From Vespa crabro (taxonomy: Eukaryota > Arthropoda > Insecta > Hymenoptera > Vespidae), in the NCBI RefSeq assembly GCF_910589235.1, contig NC_060963.1, forward strand, positions 4,025,001-4,089,000: a stretch of DNA of 64,000 nucleotides, in the 5' to 3' direction. The notes beneath the pieces were generated by a model. That model was not told the origin of the DNA and did no database searches. It saw only the letters and a program-made list of their open reading frames with translations. The position numbers and the translations under genes were made by a program. The stretch's first letter is position 1. The number at the start of each line of letters is the position of its first letter. Below, one piece after another: positions 33,976 to 46,929 of this stretch.

Positions 33976-36900
33976 TCAGCTTTCTGCCATGACCGGTTCT
34001 AATGTTGCTTTAGTCTCTTCTAGCTTTTTCCCTTCTGACTTTTGTTCAATTTTTCGATTTTCCTTCTCGTTCTTTTTGCTTTCAGTAGTTTCGATCGCTT
34101 TGCTTTCGTTATCCGGCGATTGTTCTTTCTGTCGCTTTTCAATTTCCGCTTTGAAATTTTCAATATCCTGCTGACTGATTTGTACAAAAAGAATACCATT
34201 TATCACATTTAACATGTCAAGAACCGAACCCATACTAGGTGGTTGCACTTGAATAGGCGGCAATGTAACTCCTGACTTTCCCGTGTAAATTTCATTCATC
34301 TTCTTTTGTAATACTACAGCTTGTTGCGTAAGATGTCTCAGACAGTCACTACTTTCTTTTGTTTTTTCATGATCTTCGCCCAATTGTTGTTTATAAATCG
34401 CGTAAGTTTCCTTTTCATTGTTTAAGGCTGCACGGAAATCACCCATACATGATTGGGTCCTTGCAACAAGATGATAGGATACTGCTACTTTCAAAGAACG
34501 CGGACCATGATAACGAAGATTTAAATCCAGAGCATGTTCCAAAAATCTAAGTGATAATTCATACTCTCCAACGGCATGTAATATTAAAGAAATATTACTC
34601 TGTAAGTATATAAGAAAAAGTCAAGTTTTAATTATAACACAATATTTATCCACAACAAATATCTATGTTACTTACATCAAGAAGAGCTACTTCCGGATGA
34701 TCTTCACCACAAACTAACAATGCGAGATAACGTGCTCTGTATAATAATCGTAACGATACGGAAACTTGACCATTTGCAAAAGAATACAATGCGAGATGAA
34801 TCTAGTAATGAGAGAGAGAGAGAGAAAGAGAAAAAAAAAGATAAATTTCCAACAATGTTATGAATCTAGTAATGAAGGGGGTGGGGGAATAAATAAATTT
34901 CCAACGATATTTAAATAAATACAATTGTAGAAAGAAATTCATTTCGTTTCGAACACTTACATATTCTGTGATAGTATATGGATGATCTATACCATTCACT
35001 CTTTCTGACATGAGTACAGCTTTTTGTTGGGTTGCTAATGCTTCTCCATGATCTCCCATTATATAATTCAACCTTGCAAGCATTCTAAGACATTGTGCAA
35101 TTTCAGGATGCATGGCTCCATAAACATTGTTCAATAAATTCAATGCTTCGCTTATTAATTCATATCCATCCTTCAAATAACCTTGTTGAATTTTGCTCTG
35201 TCCAGTTGTATAAAAGTTATAAGCATCACTAGCCTGTAATAATATTAAACGATTGTTGTCCTTTAATTTCTTTTTCTTTTTTTCTTTTTAATGCTTTATG
35301 ATAATTAATCTATATGTAATTTGTGTTCAACTCACTCTAGGGTTGATATGTTTAACAACAGGGAAAATATTTAAGATGTCTTCCTCAAAGAACGTGGCTC
35401 TATTTCTATTTTCAAAATTATATTCACGAAGTAATATCTGAATACCCGTTTTTATGCAAAAACCACGAAGCAAGGAAATCTTTTGCAGATGAAAATGTTC
35501 GATCGTAGCATCCAATGATTCAGGTGTTGGTGTCTCCCAATCATAATAACTTTTCAGATCTGCTTTAATTTGTTGCCAAAGTGATTTTGGTGTCAAGGAT
35601 GCCCATTCAACTTCCGATTGTTGTGGTCCATTATTTCTACCCTTTCTTTTATTACGTCTTTTTGCTGTTTTACTTTGCAACTGAAAATAAACAATAATTA
35701 TCGTCGGAACAAATATTACTTTTTTTTTTTTATACGTCGTATAAAATGTTTTACAGTAACGTACTTCTTCAAGATTTTGTTGAGGATGTATGATTTGTGC
35801 TGAAGATAACAAACAATTTAAGAAATGACTGATAGCTGCTGAGAGACTCATTAATTCTGTACCCTGAAATATAAAATAATATTAGATAGAGAAAGAGAGA
35901 AAAGAGAGAGAGAGAGAGAGAGGGGAGGGAGAGAACACTTTTTTGAATTTTTTAATCAATAATATCTTGATAGTTCACCTGCATATAAGACGTAAAAATA
36001 TGTTTTGCTGAACGTAAAATAAGTTCTGAAACGGCAATACGATTGAGATATCGTAACTGGGGTACTGCAGCTAACATGACCGCTAGTTTTCCAAGATAAC
36101 GAACGTTAATACCTCTACCATGTAAAGCTTCTATCAACGTGCTACCATCCATGGCAGCGGCCGTATGATCTAAACATTCTCGAATCTAAAATTAATATTA
36201 ATTTGTAATGAAATTAAACGTAGTTAACATGAAAAGATAATGTTACTATTATATACAAATGGACTCACAAAAGTTGGGAGTTGTACGGTCAATAGAAAAT
36301 CTGCAGCATCTTTGACCAATTGTTTTTGTTTCTTCAATGCAACGTCATTTGGATCTGGATGACGAACTCCAGGCGAGAAAACATCCGGATTAAATCTTAC
36401 ATCAAATTCCGCATCTCGTAAACTTCCAACAGCTGCTGCAGCTCTACGAACTATTTCTTTAGTACTTTCTTCCACTGTTAAAAGGAAAAAAAAAAAAAAA
36501 AAGAAAAAAAAAACAAAAGAAAATAGCAAAGAAAAAGATACACAAGTGACATTAAGTATATCTATGTATCACATGTATAAGTATATAAACGAATATACAA
36601 TACATACATTCTTGCTTTTCACCTCCTGTTATAGAATCAGTAATACTCTCAACAATTTTTTTAGCTTCATCAGCCTCGATTAAAGACTGTGCTGAAACTT
36701 CTTTGTTACTGTCAACTGCCACGGCATTTGCTTCTTCTTTTTTATTTTCCTAAAATTATCGATTGTTCTAAATAAAATATTTAATAGTCATTAATGTCAA
36801 AAAAAAGAAAATGTCTGAAAATTGTATTACCTTTGACGATGATTCTTTTTCTTTCTGTGACTTTCGAGCGGACGTAAGTTGTTGAAGATGAACAGCAGCA

Positions 36901-39572
36901 TGCTTGATAAATTGAACATATCTAGCTTCCACGAAAGAATCGATTAATTCTTGACGAAGACAAGCCAATTTGTGTTTATGTTCAATAGGAAAACCTAACG
37001 CCCTTGCTTCTTTACTTAATTCAACGCCTTCCACTAAACAAAGTATGGAGAATTTAAAAAAATTCTAATTCTCTGTCTATTAACTTATAATTACTCCTAT
37101 TAATTAACTTACATTTTAAGAAATTAACATCGGGCGGAAAAGTTCTGAGTAAATCTAAAACATAATGTCGAGAATCATTTCCAATGATACCCTTACATTC
37201 CACACTACTACAAAGTTCAACTTCCTCTCCAGCATCGTTAATTACTTTATGAGGCAATATTTTTAATTGTTGTCCAGCTTTGTTTAACTGTAAAGATAAA
37301 TATTTACTACGTATAAACTATGATAACAAATATGGAACAAAATTTATTTAGATTTATTATGCGCACATACCAATTCAATATATTTCGGATGTGTAAGAAC
37401 GTTTTTCCCAAAATCTATAGAACCATATATAACAGATTGTTCTTGTTCACGTTCTAAGATTCCTGGGATAATAGATTGAGCAGTAACACGGTAACCTCTG
37501 CAAAGAGTGAGAGTAAATAGAATGATTCAAAATGGGAAGAAAATCCAATTATATATGAATTTTTTTTAATTTTTACACAATTACATAAAATTATAAGAAA
37601 TGTGTGTGTATGTGTGTGTATATATATATATTTATATGTTTCGATATACCTATAATCAATAACAACTGTGCCAAGAGTATAGAGTCCAAGTAAATCAACA
37701 GCAGCATAAACTCTAACGCCTTGCAAATCATTACGAGGAGCAACGAAAGCGGCAGCATCACCACCGAGTTCCTTGTAATGATCTCGTACATCAAAGCCTA
37801 AAGAGAAAAAAATATTGTTCCAAATAAACATTTGCATCTTTGCTTCCTCGCCCGGATTTATGGCCATGACATTGCCATCAATTACGGCGACCGCTCCTCG
37901 AGTCGCTGCAGCGACAAAATCACTGTGAACCTAAAGAGATAATATTTCAATACCATTAAATTTACAAATATTTTCTCAAAGAAATTGTCTTAATGAAAAA
38001 AAAATAAACCTTGAAAATAGCACGTTCTCTTAATAATCTCTCGGGTAAATTTTTGCGAGGTAATTCCCTGGTAGTTTGCAATTCTTCGTTCCAATCTCGT
38101 GTTTGTCCTGGGATATGTTCTTCGTAGCCTAATTTTGATGAGAAAGCTATAAAGAAGAATGAAAGAATGTAACAAAAAAAGAGAGAGAAAGAAAGAAAAA
38201 AGAAAGAAGAAAAACAAAATTAAAAAGATCATTATTAATCTTATAATAATCACTGTTCGAAAAAGGGCTATTGCATATTCATGATTAGAACTTACTGTCT
38301 TCAGCACGTATAGCGTCAATAGTATGTTCGGTTTGTGGAGCACTCCATGCATACAGTTGATAGGGTGTCGCAACTCTTTCGAAAGGATGTCTTTGCGTTC
38401 TCCGTCTCTGCATGGCAGCGAAGCCTCTCTTGAAAGCTGGACTCAATTGGTTCAACAACTCGATCAAGCTATGGCACAGATGACTCGGCGTTGCTGGTTT
38501 TGGATTAAATATCTCCTTTGTTGATTGATTAACAAAGAAACCCCTAGCGCAGGCCGTTAAATAATACTGCTTATCTTCCAGAGTTATAACATGTAAGTAT
38601 AAGAGATCACCATGTAGTTTTCTATGACCTGGTGGTGGATTCCACCCGGACGTTGTTAACACCTTTATAAATAATAAAATAAATATTGTATATAATAACG
38701 ACGTCATTATTTACTATAATAAATATATATAATATCAGAGAACAAATTTCTCACTTTTAGACACGGCGGACATTTTTGTTCTTTAGCTTGAGGTTGCAAA
38801 GGTAATAAAGGCCTATCTTTACAACCAGGTATAATGTAATCCGGCGGAGTGCAATCAACCGAATCCGCTCGTGTTTTCTTTTTCTCTAGAATATCGCCAT
38901 TGGTAACAACATTTAGGAACGATAAACTACTACATTCAACGCCGTTATAAGCGTCTGTAGGATCTACGGATTTCAATAAGTCTCGAACGTGTCGCACGTG
39001 TATACGAGCTTCCCGCATTGTGTAGGGTTCTTCGACGACCCTAATAACAGAACCTTCTTTTAGGCCCTCGATATTTTTCAACTCGGCAAAGTTATCCAGT
39101 GTATTTCCGTCGAGTTGAAGGGAGAAACAGGTACGATGGCAAGTGTCCTCGCGATCCATAAGTAGTTGGTGAATTTCCTAAGGATTAATAATGTCGTATT
39201 ATTAAAATATCAAGGATTTCGTAGAGGTAAATTTTTTTTTTCTTTTTCTTTTTTTTTTTAAGATCATTATCATACCTGTACCAATTCCATGCTGGAAACC
39301 TGAATATCGAATGGCTCGGCGCCAGGGCTAACGATTTTAACAGTAAATCCCATATCTTGGATATAAACAACTTCTTGCTCGTTGACCGCATCTTTCTCTT
39401 TATCCTTGTCTTGTTCCTTATCAAGCTTTTCATCCTTTTTATCTTTTTCCTTCTCCCCTTCCTTTGTAGCTTCAACCTCGCCCTTTTCTACAACATTTTC
39501 TGCGATCGTACTCGTGCTACCGCTTTCTTCGCCGTTCTGCTTAACTTCTGAAAAAGTAAAACAGGCGTCATA

Positions 39573-39603
<31 letters not shown>

Positions 39604-42213
39604 TTCAAAAATCATACTATCTTTTAAATATTTTGATTATTTCATTGTGAACATGCAGATGTTCTTGATACTACCACAACTTGCATTTACCAATGTGCTT
39701 ATAAATAAACATCAATGTAAATAGTACGCACTCAAATGCCGTACTATTTTTATCGATCCCATGTTTGCAATATATCTGACTATATAGATATATTTTAGAA
39801 CGAACATCGATCTTGGATCTATTATGATTATTTAACAAATGGAATTTAGAAATCCAGCTTTGGAAAAATATATTTTTTTTTAATAAAGAAGAAATAAAGA
39901 AAAAAATTAAAATTAAAAAAGAAAAAGAATGGAAAAGATGAAATAAAAAAAAAAATGTTAAATAAAAAATTAATTCCTCGAGAGGCTTTATCGCAAAAGG
40001 AAATCGCCTTATCTATGGTTATTTTCTTTTTCTCAGGTAATAAATCACTTTTCATAGGTAGAGTTTCGACCTTATCGCTGAAAGATAAACAGGAAAAAAA
40101 AATCATAAAGATGAAAGGAAAGAAGAGAAAAAGAAACGTTCGTCCAAACGTTAAATATTCGCACGATTCGAGAAATGATTTTTTTGTTCTTCGTTTACAT
40201 AAATCTAATAGTACAATTAATATTTGCTGATTTATTAATCATTTTTTTTTGAATCAAATATTATTTACCACAACTTTAATACATTTAATGAAATAGAAGA
40301 TAAACATGAATATATATATATACATAAATATATAAAGACTAATCCAAAATATTAAGTATTATTGCCTCATACATTGTGAAGTTAATTATTAGAGAGAGAT
40401 AAAGAAAAAAAAAAAAAAAAAGAAAAGAAGGAATACGATTTTGTCAAAGGGCTTATAATTGTAAAGGTAAAGAAATATTATTATGAAATTGAGATGAAAC
40501 AGTTCGTTCGTTGTTTTAATGGCTCCATAGAGAAGACCGATAACCTTTCCTTATCGATATTTTTTTCTACCATCCGCCATTGTACTTTTGAAACACGTAA
40601 ATGGAAAATGGAAAAAATTTGCTTTAATCGACGCGTTCTTTTATTTTTTTATATTCCTCGAAAATCCTTTTTTTTTTTCGCTTTTGTTTTTTTCGAGTTT
40701 TATACACGCTCAAGCGGGAAAATTAGAATTTTTTTCAAATTAGTCAAAATGCAAACATATTTTCTTTGCCTTTCATATAATTAGTTCGTTTGTTTTAACC
40801 ATGTAATTTGAACACGTAATTAAGATCAAATTGCAACTGAAACATTAAAGAAGCACGAAAAAAGGAAAGGGAATATAAGTTTTCACGTGTGTCCTTTGAC
40901 CAACGTAGTTCCTTCTTTCAAAGCGACAGTGCATATGTGTGCGTGTGTGTGTAGTTCGTTAACTCGCACGTGTCATTCGTGTCTGCTCTTTTTTTCTTTC
41001 TAACACAAGAAACTATAAATGCATTTTCTAAAAGAAAGAGTGCAGAGAAGAGGGAGGGGGTAAGAAAAAAAATAAAAGGAAAAACGAAGATCTTGGTTGT
41101 GCATTATGTTCAATAAAAATGAACAATGTACATTGCTTTTATAATTTCATTACATTTGATAACTCATCAATTGCATAATGTAATTTGTTCTCGATAATCT
41201 CTCTGTCACAAAATACATGATAAACTATTTAAATAACCAATTGCGGTCACGGAAGACATAACCTCGATGGTCGATCGATGATAAAATGGAAAAATTTATA
41301 ATAATATAAATCTAAAAAAAAATAAAAAGGAAAAAAAAAGAAAAATACATCTTATCAATGACGAACAATGCACGTTATAAATTCCTAAAAACGTCTTTTT
41401 CGTTAGTTTTCTTTGTATTAAAATAGGTCAATAAATTTTCAGTTTGGCATTTCCAACATTAAAATGCATGCGTCTCTTTTCCTGACCGTTATGCCAACAA
41501 CGGCCGTTATATTCTGCGCTATTACCATCACAAAAACGAGCTCTATAAACACATTGCGAAGAATCAGACTATCGCTGACGAGTCTTCTTCAAGTTGCGAG
41601 GCTAAGCGTAAAAGGTGAAGGGTCAACATAAAAGAATCCTCTCGTTCGACGAATCGATTCGACAAATCGAATCACTCGATGACAAACCATAAAAACCATC
41701 GATTTTCATTATATCGCTAACTGTATGTATTTGAAATTTAAATGAAAGCGCGGGTTAAAGCCAATGTTCCTCCGCGGGGATAGAAAATGGGAGGAATTGG
41801 CAATGATAAAATAACGCGAAGGCCGAAATTGAATTGCTGTTGTTATTTCTTTTGTAATATATATTATCTATGTAAAAAAAAAAGAAAAAAAGAACACGTA
41901 TGTTCGTTTAAAAAATTGATAAATAAATTTATCTTCTTTTTGACGAATGATAAATTCTTACCGCCTAACACGTGATCTTCCGTTAATTATACATGTTTAA
42001 TACCCGTTGAAAATACGAAAGAGAGATAAGTTATAGCATTCATTAAGAAGAAACTATTATATCAGAATATTTTCATTGAAGATTCTTTTTTCAAGTAGTC
42101 GAGTATGTGTCTCGATAACTGAACGCATCGATTCGAAGACTGGGAAAGGGATGCGTAGATGCAGCGGAATTCGTCGTTCATCGGAAACTAGATCGGTTTC
42201 TATTGTGAGAGAT

Positions 42214-42260
<47 letters not shown>

Positions 42261-42428
42261 CGAATATATACATACATACATATATATATGTATATATATA
42301 TATATCGAAAACAAAAATAGCAAAAATGAAAGAGAACTTATTTTTTAACGTTCGCAAACGTATTGAAAAAAAAAGGCGTAAATTCGTCTGCTAGGTAACG
42401 TTCAGTGTCTTCTGCTGGGTTCTTTTTT

Positions 42429-42459
<31 letters not shown>

Positions 42460-42471
42460 TCCCCTTTCTCA

Positions 42472-42509
<38 letters not shown>

Positions 42510-42935
42510 CTACATCGTGCTCACATGACTCCAGAACGTGTGAGATTCGCGCAATTGAAGATATTACATAACTGAACTTCTAAGACCCGGCGACTCGAGA
42601 AAGCCAGAATGAAGAAAAGAAAGACAAGGATGCAGCTTTATTAATATCACATTAAAAAGTCCGAAAGAAATCTCATAATTGAGTAACTATCAAAATGATT
42701 CTTCTATACGTTATATTACGTAACGACCCTTTGAACACGCACGATGCGCACAGATTTAACCTCGAAAAATAGTTCGAGACGATCGAAGAAGCGACACATG
42801 TTTTTTTTTTCATCTCGATGAAATAAAATTTTATGTTCACTAACCGGTCGCGTTTCGATCCTCGGTGCCGTTCAGCAAGGGTATTTTCACGCTCCCGTTT
42901 TCCCCGGATGCCTTGATCTGAGCGCCCAGTGCCAT
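33976..42935 (-). CDS. clu: Clueless, clustered mitochondria protein (CLUH)
   Basis: Cytosolic RNA- and ribosome-associated protein that binds mRNAs for mitochondrial proteins and controls mitochondrial distribution and mitophagy. Exons, 5' to 3': 42935-42845, 39547-39276, 39177-38755, 38662-38296, 38146-38010, 37930-37650, 37497-37371, 37287-37113, 37033-36831, 36749-36608, 36474-36269, 36185-35979, 35863-35765, 35680-35336, 35233-34961, 34801-34676, 34599-33976, giving 1365 aa (human CLUH 1309). Order: short start exon; acidic Lys/Glu/Asp-rich region; ubiquitin-like N domain with TCHRTCFSLQLDGN; SGWNPPPGHRK; CLU domain with WNNIFFSLGFDVRDHY; eIF3-p135-like region; TPR repeats (about 1030-1190, NNVYGAMHPE, GEDHEKTKESS); charged tail. 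Exon 1 is separated by a 3.3 kb intron; its phase fits exon 2. Confidence 0.94.
41650..41661. promoter_or_regulatory. 12-bp palindrome in the clu intron 1 island
   Basis: CGAATCGATTCG is a perfect inverted repeat embedded in a TCGA-rich stretch (41640-41680). This kind of site suits a homodimeric binding protein. Factor unknown. Confidence 0.3.
42217..42259. repeat. TA microsatellite in clu intron 1
   Basis: A (TA)n run of about 21 units, followed by TATACATACATA and TATATGTATATA variants to about 42305. Confidence 0.95.
42429..42510. repeat. CT (GA) microsatellite near clu exon 1
   Basis: Two (TC)n blocks separated by CTTCCCCTTTCTCATTT-like sequence. Read on the clu strand this is GAGAG repeat, a potential GAGA-factor binding platform about 335 bases downstream of clu exon 1. 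Confidence 0.9.
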
Positions 42936-43651
42936 TCCTCGTCGACAAATTCCCTCGAGTTGCTTTAGTTCAAGCGATTTTTTTCAACGTGATACGAATG
43001 ATTATTTTCTCACGAAAATCACGGTACCGGGATCGCGCCACGAACTTTTTTTCTTTCTGATAAATTTCGAAAAAGAGAGAGAGAGAAAAAGAGAAAAAAA
43101 GAGTGAGAGAGAGAGAAAGAGAGCACGGCACGATCGACGACCAACTTTTTCACGGGGCGGCACACTACTCGGCTCCGCGCTATACCGAGCCGCTTTTCTC
43201 TACCGCACGTGCGTTTCGAACGAAGTACAAAGTCTAACCGACGGGATTGGTCAAATGGAACCTCACGCACGCTACACTTCGATCACTCGAATGCGACTCG
43301 CGCGATCGCTGATACGTTAGAGGCTGACTATTTCCTGATTGGTCTGTTGATACGGTTACGCCCCACCCAGTTTAGCTTTTCGATTGGATTCATTTCGAAT
43401 ATTCTATGCTTATTGGTCGACGAAGGCGCGTGTGAAAATTCGTATTACATGTCGAAGAAAAGAATTTACGATCATCCGCGGAGTCTAACGTTCTAACCTT
43501 ACTGCGATTTGTAATTTTACATCAAATCCTGTCTTTTCCTTTATTTCATAATATTGGCGAAGGTTTGTCAAGCCTCAAAAATTGATCGATTTTTGTCGTT
43601 AAATTACGTATATTATTTAATCGTGACATTATAATTAAAATCTATTGGAAT
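42936..43651. promoter_or_regulatory. Divergent promoter region between clu and DENR
   Basis: 716 bases between outward-facing starts, clearly GC-richer than the rest of the window (43130-43480). It contains a GA tract (43074-43123) and a CACGTG (43206-43211). A short GC-rich inverted repeat is also present, CGGCTC at 43170-43175 and GAGCCG at 43187-43192, with a TATACC loop. Any ORFs here are not supported by similarity. Confidence 0.6.
43074..43123. repeat. GA-rich tract in the clu/DENR promoter
   Basis: GAGAGAGA blocks broken by A runs on the plus strand, about 140 bases upstream of the clu start codon. Candidate GAGA-factor site. Confidence 0.8.
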
Positions 43652-44799
43652 ATGTCGGCTAGTGAACAACCAGATTTACGATTAGGACCGGATCCTAATG
43701 TTAATTATCCTATCCAAGTACAATATTGTGGGAATTGTTCTCTTCCTATCGAGGTAAGATAATATCGGTTATGAATTGTTAATGTCAGAAAATTTGCGTT
43801 TTCCTTTTTTTTTCTTTTTTTTTTTTTTCGTATATTTTGTATAACATCTAATGAGTTCTATTTCCATTCTGAAATGGTTTTTTTTTTTTGAAACAGTATT
43901 GCGAATATTACCCGGAATATGAAAAATGTAAACAATGGTTAGAAAGAAATTTACCAACCGAATTCGAAAAAGTTAAACTAGGTAAATAAATCGATAAAGG
44001 ATTAATAAATATCGATATATAACTCATAGTAACAATCTATATAAAATATATTTATCCTATTGAATAAAATTTTATAGTACAATGTATGTAATATCTTTGC
44101 CATTTTTGTGCCAAGCAGTAGAGGATGGTACTACAGAATCTGGTGGAGGAGAAGATGAGAAGAAGAGACAGAAACGTGGTGGTAAGGGTATGCTTAAAAC
44201 AAAGAAAAAGGAGGATGTACCTAAGTTAGTTACTGTATCAAGGGCTCCACGGGGAAAGAAAAAATCGGTAACTGTTGTAACTGGCCTTAGTACATTCGGT
44301 AAGTGTCATATCTGGAATTTATTTAATTATATCTTGTAACTATAATAATTTAGGAATGTGTATTTTCTTCTATAAATGTATGTGATCTCTTTAATAAACT
44401 TAGCTTGTTAAAGAAATTATCTCATAGTTAAATCATTTGGTTATTCATGTTATTTTTATCATATGAGAAATATAAAAGTTTAATTATCTCTTTATCAATA
44501 TGTCATAATCTTACAGACATAGATTTGAAGGTTGCAGCAAAATTCTTTGGTAGTAAATTTGCTTGTGGATCAAGCGTAACGGGGGATGATGAGATTGTTA
44601 TACAAGGTGATGTCAAAGATGATCTATTTGAAGTGATTCCAGAAAAATGGCCTCAGGTATTTATTATAGATATATAAATTTTTTTATTTTCTTTTCTTTT
44701 TTTTTTCCATAAAATAAAGAATATATATTTTTATATACTTTTATTTACTTTTAGATCGATGAAGATTCTATAGATGACCTAGGAGATCAAAAGAGATAA
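43652..44799 (+). CDS. DENR: Density-regulated protein DENR (translation reinitiation / ribosome recycling)
   Basis: Partner of MCTS1; promotes reinitiation after uORFs and 40S recycling in the cytosol. Exons 43652-43753, 43897-43981, 44116-44298, 44517-44656, 44755-44799 give 184 aa (human 198). Matches: YPIQVQYCGNCSLPIEYCEY, a Cys-rich putative metal site; CKQWLERNLP; a Lys-rich linker with KKRQKRGGKG; and the C-terminal SUI1/eIF1-like domain with GLSTFDIDLKVAAKFFGSKFACGSSVT. It ends IDEDSIDDLGDQKR. Exon 3 has a tandem AAGCAG acceptor that would add or drop one Ala. It is convergent with CRCP, leaving 132 bases. Confidence 0.94.
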
Positions 44800-44931
44800 T
44801 GGACTAAATGAATTTGCATTCGCACAAATATATTTAATATGCTATTTCCATTGATGTTTATTATAAATAAAATGTATATAAATAACAACAAGAATATTGC
44901 TTACATTTTTTAGAAATTGAATAGCTCACTA

Positions 44932-45433
44932 CTATCCTGTTTCTGCTTCCTGTTCATCTTCTTGTTCTCCCAAACAATTTTGAATTGTTTCCAATAATGA
45001 TTCTACTTCTTCGTTGCTTAAACGGTCTTCACTATCCTCTACAATCTATAAAATTATTATATTGATTATTATTATATTATTCATTTGTTGCTTATATGAA
45101 ATTATTAAAATGAAAAAAATAATACCAATTGTATTTCGAGAGCTGTCTTGGGACAAACATTTAACAAAGTCAATTTTTCACATTTTGTTAAATTAAAAGG
45201 TTCCAATGATTGTAAGAACTTTTTGATTTTTTCTGGAGATTGTTTTTTACAAGGAGTATCTTCCAAATACCTTATTGTCTGATAAGTAATAGTTGCTAAT
45301 TGATTCTGAGTCATTTTTTGTTTTTTATTTGACTTTATATTTTGAAGCATATCCAAAACTTCATAATTACTTAAATAGGCAGCACAATCATTGAGTCTAG
45401 AAACAATCGTTAACTTATAATTTTTTATAATTA

Positions 45434-45470
<37 letters not shown>

Positions 45471-45499
45471 TAATATAATAATATTACTTACACTTCCAT
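44932..45499 (-). CDS. CRCP: RNA polymerase III subunit RPC9 (CRCP)
   Basis: Small subunit of the Pol III stalk, pairing with RPC8, in the nucleus. Exons, 5' to 3': 45499-45492 (only 8 bases, ATGGAAGT), 45396-45126, 45045-44932, giving 130 aa (human 148). The family start MEV..LSNYEV is restored by the 8-base micro-exon. Further matches: LATITYQTIRYL, TPCKKQSPE and LTKCEKLTLLN, with ALEIQL then IVEDSEDRLSNEE, corresponding to human VEIQLMVEESEERLTEEQ. It ends in an acidic tail. Transcription is leftward. Confidence 0.92.
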
Positions 45500-46929
45500 A
45501 TCGTATGAATAAAAACTTTTCTTTTATAAAATGATAAAATATATAAATGATAACGTATCCTTTTTGTTCTATGGACTGTAAATAAAATTTTAAAAATGTT
45601 TAATTCTTTGTTTTTATAGAATAACACACAATTTTATTGTTATAGTATTCATAACAATATCAACAATACTATGAAATATATAATTCACTTATCCATTTAT
45701 TGTAAATATTCTTTGTATATAAAAAGTGAAACGTTTGCGATATTTAGAAAAAAAAAAAAAAAAAAAAAAAAAAAGGAAGAATGAATCACACATGTTCGTA
45801 CGTCAAAAAAGAAGGTTAACTGGTAAGCCAATATTATAAATAAAAATTAATACAAATGGAATTCCCCGACTTGAATATCTTTATTTCTTATAAACGACGA
45901 AATACTCGTTTGTTACAATATGTTCGAAATTTACCGATGTCTTCTTAATGAAACATTAAAATTTATAATGGAACTACTTTCTTGCGGCGTACGTTTATAA
46001 ACATAGACAGGAATCGATTCCTACGGTTCACAGTTAACCTAAATGAATTTTTATATTCATAACAGAAGTATGAATTTTTTCTTAGGATAATCATATATTA
46101 TCGTATAAAATAAAAAAATTTACATCAAATCATTGATATTAATATCAAAAATGGCGGATGAATATCATTTTATAATAATATAAAGAGAGAAAAAGAGAGA
46201 GAGAGAGAAAGAGAAAAAGATTTCATTATCTTATTAAACTTCAAACGTAAAAATTGAAAAGTATCAATTATCAATGATTGATACAAGTATTGTCGAAATT
46301 AAATTTCAGATCATTCTTTTTGAAAATATATTGAAATAAAAAATGTAAGTATTACAAGGGATTAATTTAAAAAGAAGAAAAGGGATTGAAAAAAAAATAA
46401 ATAAATAAAAAATAAAAAAAAATAAAAAAAAAAAAAATAAAAATACAAGTAAAGAAAGAATCAAGGGTTCTGATTGACCAAAGGACGCTCCTGAAAGCGT
46501 CAAGCATGACCTCTGTAGTAAATGGATTGCTGCGTGTCTGACATTTTGCAACGACAGCCACTCTGTGCGATACGTTGCGTGGTCTGCATTGTTTGGTGTT
46601 TTCGAATGTGGCCCCCCTCCCCCTCTTCGGAACAGTGAAGTGCAAGAGTTCTTTTATTAATGATTTATAACGTGAAAGAGTTACGATTAGGCTATAAAAG
46701 AGCCTTTATCTTCGTCGAAGGAAAAATAAGGATATGAAAATCTCACGACACAACAAGGCGGAAGATTCCTCCACACTCATATCGATCCTATTATCGCGGG
46801 CGATGCATCTTTTCGCTTGTCAATCGGAACATGTTTGTAAACTATTGACCTTGTCCGCGAAAGATCGGTGAATTAATTTTCCCCTTTCTTTATCATCGAT
46901 ACGAAACTAGAAATTGTTGTTTCCTTAGA
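45500..46929. other. CRCP-Atg1 divergent spacer, no gene seen
   Basis: 1.4 kb holding the promoters of CRCP (leftward) and Atg1 (rightward). AAAATGGCGG (YY1-like) lies at about 46147-46158. A GA tract lies at 46185-46220 and A-rich tracts at 45748-45776 and 46385-46440. The last 330 bases before Atg1 (46590-46920) are less AT-rich, consistent with its 5' UTR. A 92-codon minus-strand ORF at 46367-46645 ends in poly-Phe and I do not accept it. Confidence 0.55.

Larger units (their letters stand above)
39548..42844. other. clu intron 1 (3.3 kb), with repeats and a complex island
   Basis: Mostly AT-rich, no coding exon. 41440-41800 is more complex and GC-richer than its surroundings and holds a 12-bp perfect palindrome. 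CACGTG boxes occur at 40884, 40967 and 41969. A TA microsatellite lies at 42217-42259 and a CT tract at 42429-42510. It could hold enhancers or an alternative first exon of clu. Confidence 0.55.

Noticed and set aside
39955..40784. Plus-strand ORFs in clu intron 1
   Set aside because: Low complexity or Phe/Lys-rich, no family match, inside an intron on the opposite strand.
42673..43496. ORFs of 80-95 codons on both strands around the clu/DENR promoter
   Set aside because: Arg/Ser-rich, overlapping each other in a GC-richer promoter; the 42673-42948 ORF is a shadow of clu exon 1 in another frame.
46306..46645. Minus-strand ORFs of 81 and 92 codons upstream of Atg1
   Set aside because: They end in long poly-Phe/Ile from A-rich DNA and have no recognisable motif; more likely Atg1 5' flank.
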